Shown piece after piece: positions 63,199-64,000 of a stretch of 64,000 bases of DNA. Under the pieces are notes generated by a model. It worked only from the letters and a program-made list of their open reading frames with translations, searched no databases and was not told the DNA's origin. This DNA comes from Notolepis coatsorum (Eukaryota > Chordata > Actinopteri > Aulopiformes > Paralepididae). Both the position numbers and the translations under genes were made by a program. Positions within the stretch are counted from its first letter, which is position 1, and the number at the start of each line of letters is the position of its first letter. The stretch lies in NCBI GenBank assembly GCA_963971535.1, contig OZ020591.1:17718823-17782822 (forward strand), given 5' to 3'.

Positions 63199-63845
63199 TT
63201 GGTTGCCGTTCACGAGAATTCTCGTTTCTGTGGCCCAACGGTTGAGTGCCGAAGGTTTCGTTCTCGTTTCTGGGTCATTATTTCTTTTATTCGCTATTGC
63301 CATTCATAATCCATCGAGGCACCTTGTGCAGGCTGTCCTGAATGTGTCTGAGATCGCAAACGGTCAATACCGCCACCTAACGCCGTACGGCCGCTATTGC
63401 ACTCCATTTGAAACTATGGTTTGTTTTCTGGGCCGAGCTGCGGCGTGGGGTCGGGGTCTGAACACTCGGGCAATACAAGCGCTTATAGGGATGGAATCGA
63501 CGAGGGTCCCCGCCCCCCCGTTCATGTTCTTTGGTGGATTACGTTGGACACACGATCGCAATCAGTATTTGGAATGGCGATCAGATAATTGGATTATTCT
63601 TTTTGCAGTACATCATAGACAAGGTAAAGGCTATATATTATCAATCTTGCGTTGATCCGATAATTTTTTCCCCGGGATCGGAGCGCGTGTCTGCGGTGTG
63701 TGTGTGGGCCGTCTCCCGTTGGTGGCGATCGAAGCATAGAAAAATGCTGGAACTATGCTCGTATTCACCACGGTATAAAACGGAAATGTATGGATGAAAA
63801 AATTATCTGTTTTTTGCATGTTGACCGGAAGAAACTAACTGACAA
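63199..63845. mobile_element. piggyBac-like element, left half
   Basis: TTGCCGTTCACGAGAATTCT at the left, then TATTTCTTTTATTCGCTATT, GGAATGGCGATCAGATAATT and GACAAGGTAAAGGC, in the same order as the copies at 13278-13747 and 9125-10142. Confidence 0.5.
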
Positions 63846-63856
63846 TCGATTAGTAG

Positions 63857-64000
63857 GGATGGGTACCGAATTCGGTACTTTTAAAGGTACTTACCGAAAC
63901 ACGTCGGTACTACCGAGTATCGATTCACGTGATACCGTTTAAAAAAAATAAGATATATTTTTTTCTTTACACTTGTTTTTTTTTTTTTTTTTTTTTATGT
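63857..64000. mobile_element. hAT-like end, cut by the window edge
   Basis: TAGGGATGGGTACCGAATTC followed by GGTACTTTTAAAGGTAC resembles the hAT end that also appears reversed at 10151-10168 (GTACCGGATTCGGTACCCAT). The window ends in a T-run. Confidence 0.55.

Overview
The window looks like repeat-dense genomic DNA of a teleost fish. The evidence is the mix of element families: L1/Tx1-type, L2-type and jockey/Rex1-type LINEs, many hAT elements with 8-bp target duplications, TTAA-flanked piggyBac-like elements, an ISL2EU element with convergent genes, tRNA-derived SINEs, and isolated LTRs. There is no bacterial-style gene organisation. No complete single-copy host gene can be read. Almost every long open frame belongs to a transposon or to a minisatellite.

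Layout. 1-1412 is a 15/17-bp minisatellite, followed by a 5'-truncated L1 (1413-3460). 3.5-4.9 kb holds a possible host exon (minus strand) and LINE tails. 4.93-8.84 kb is a 33/36-bp minisatellite interrupted by an 895-bp hAT. 8.84-13.15 kb holds small putative exons on the minus strand inside a duplicated block (block A). 13.16-18.74 kb is an L1 ORF1 region split by a hAT, which itself holds a 387-bp tandem hairpin array, a second L1 and a further LINE. 19.3-24.1 kb contains a jockey-type LINE split by a solo LTR, a palindromic element and a hAT. 24.1-26.8 kb (block B) and 30.5-34.6 kb (block C) are related duplicated blocks, separated by a hAT-type element, a DIRS-like remnant and a foldback element. 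34.6-41.05 kb carries a LINE and an ISL2EU element with nested SINE and TTAA insertions. 41.14-51.29 kb is a recent 5-kb tandem duplication (blocks D and E). 49-61 kb is an L1 5' region plus ORF1, interrupted by a hAT that contains a nearly full-length L2 LINE. 61-64 kb is hAT, piggyBac-like and LINE debris.

The most interesting signal is on the minus strand. Five copies (A-E) of a small exon (150-156 bp, always a multiple of 3, phase 1-1, intact AG acceptor and GT donor) each encode one C2H2 zinc finger. The framework codons are unchanged, while the codons of the DNA-reading helix differ between copies. By eye I found no synonymous difference among the five. The same strand also has a repeated 78-bp phase 1-1 exon, one copy of which runs in frame into the 33/36-bp minisatellite (a PHPSEPLSSSR-type repeat), and further on a 105-bp phase 0-0 exon. 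Together these suggest an undescribed, tandemly amplified zinc-finger gene or exon cluster, heavily invaded by transposons. This is inference from the sequence: no transcript or homology search was available.
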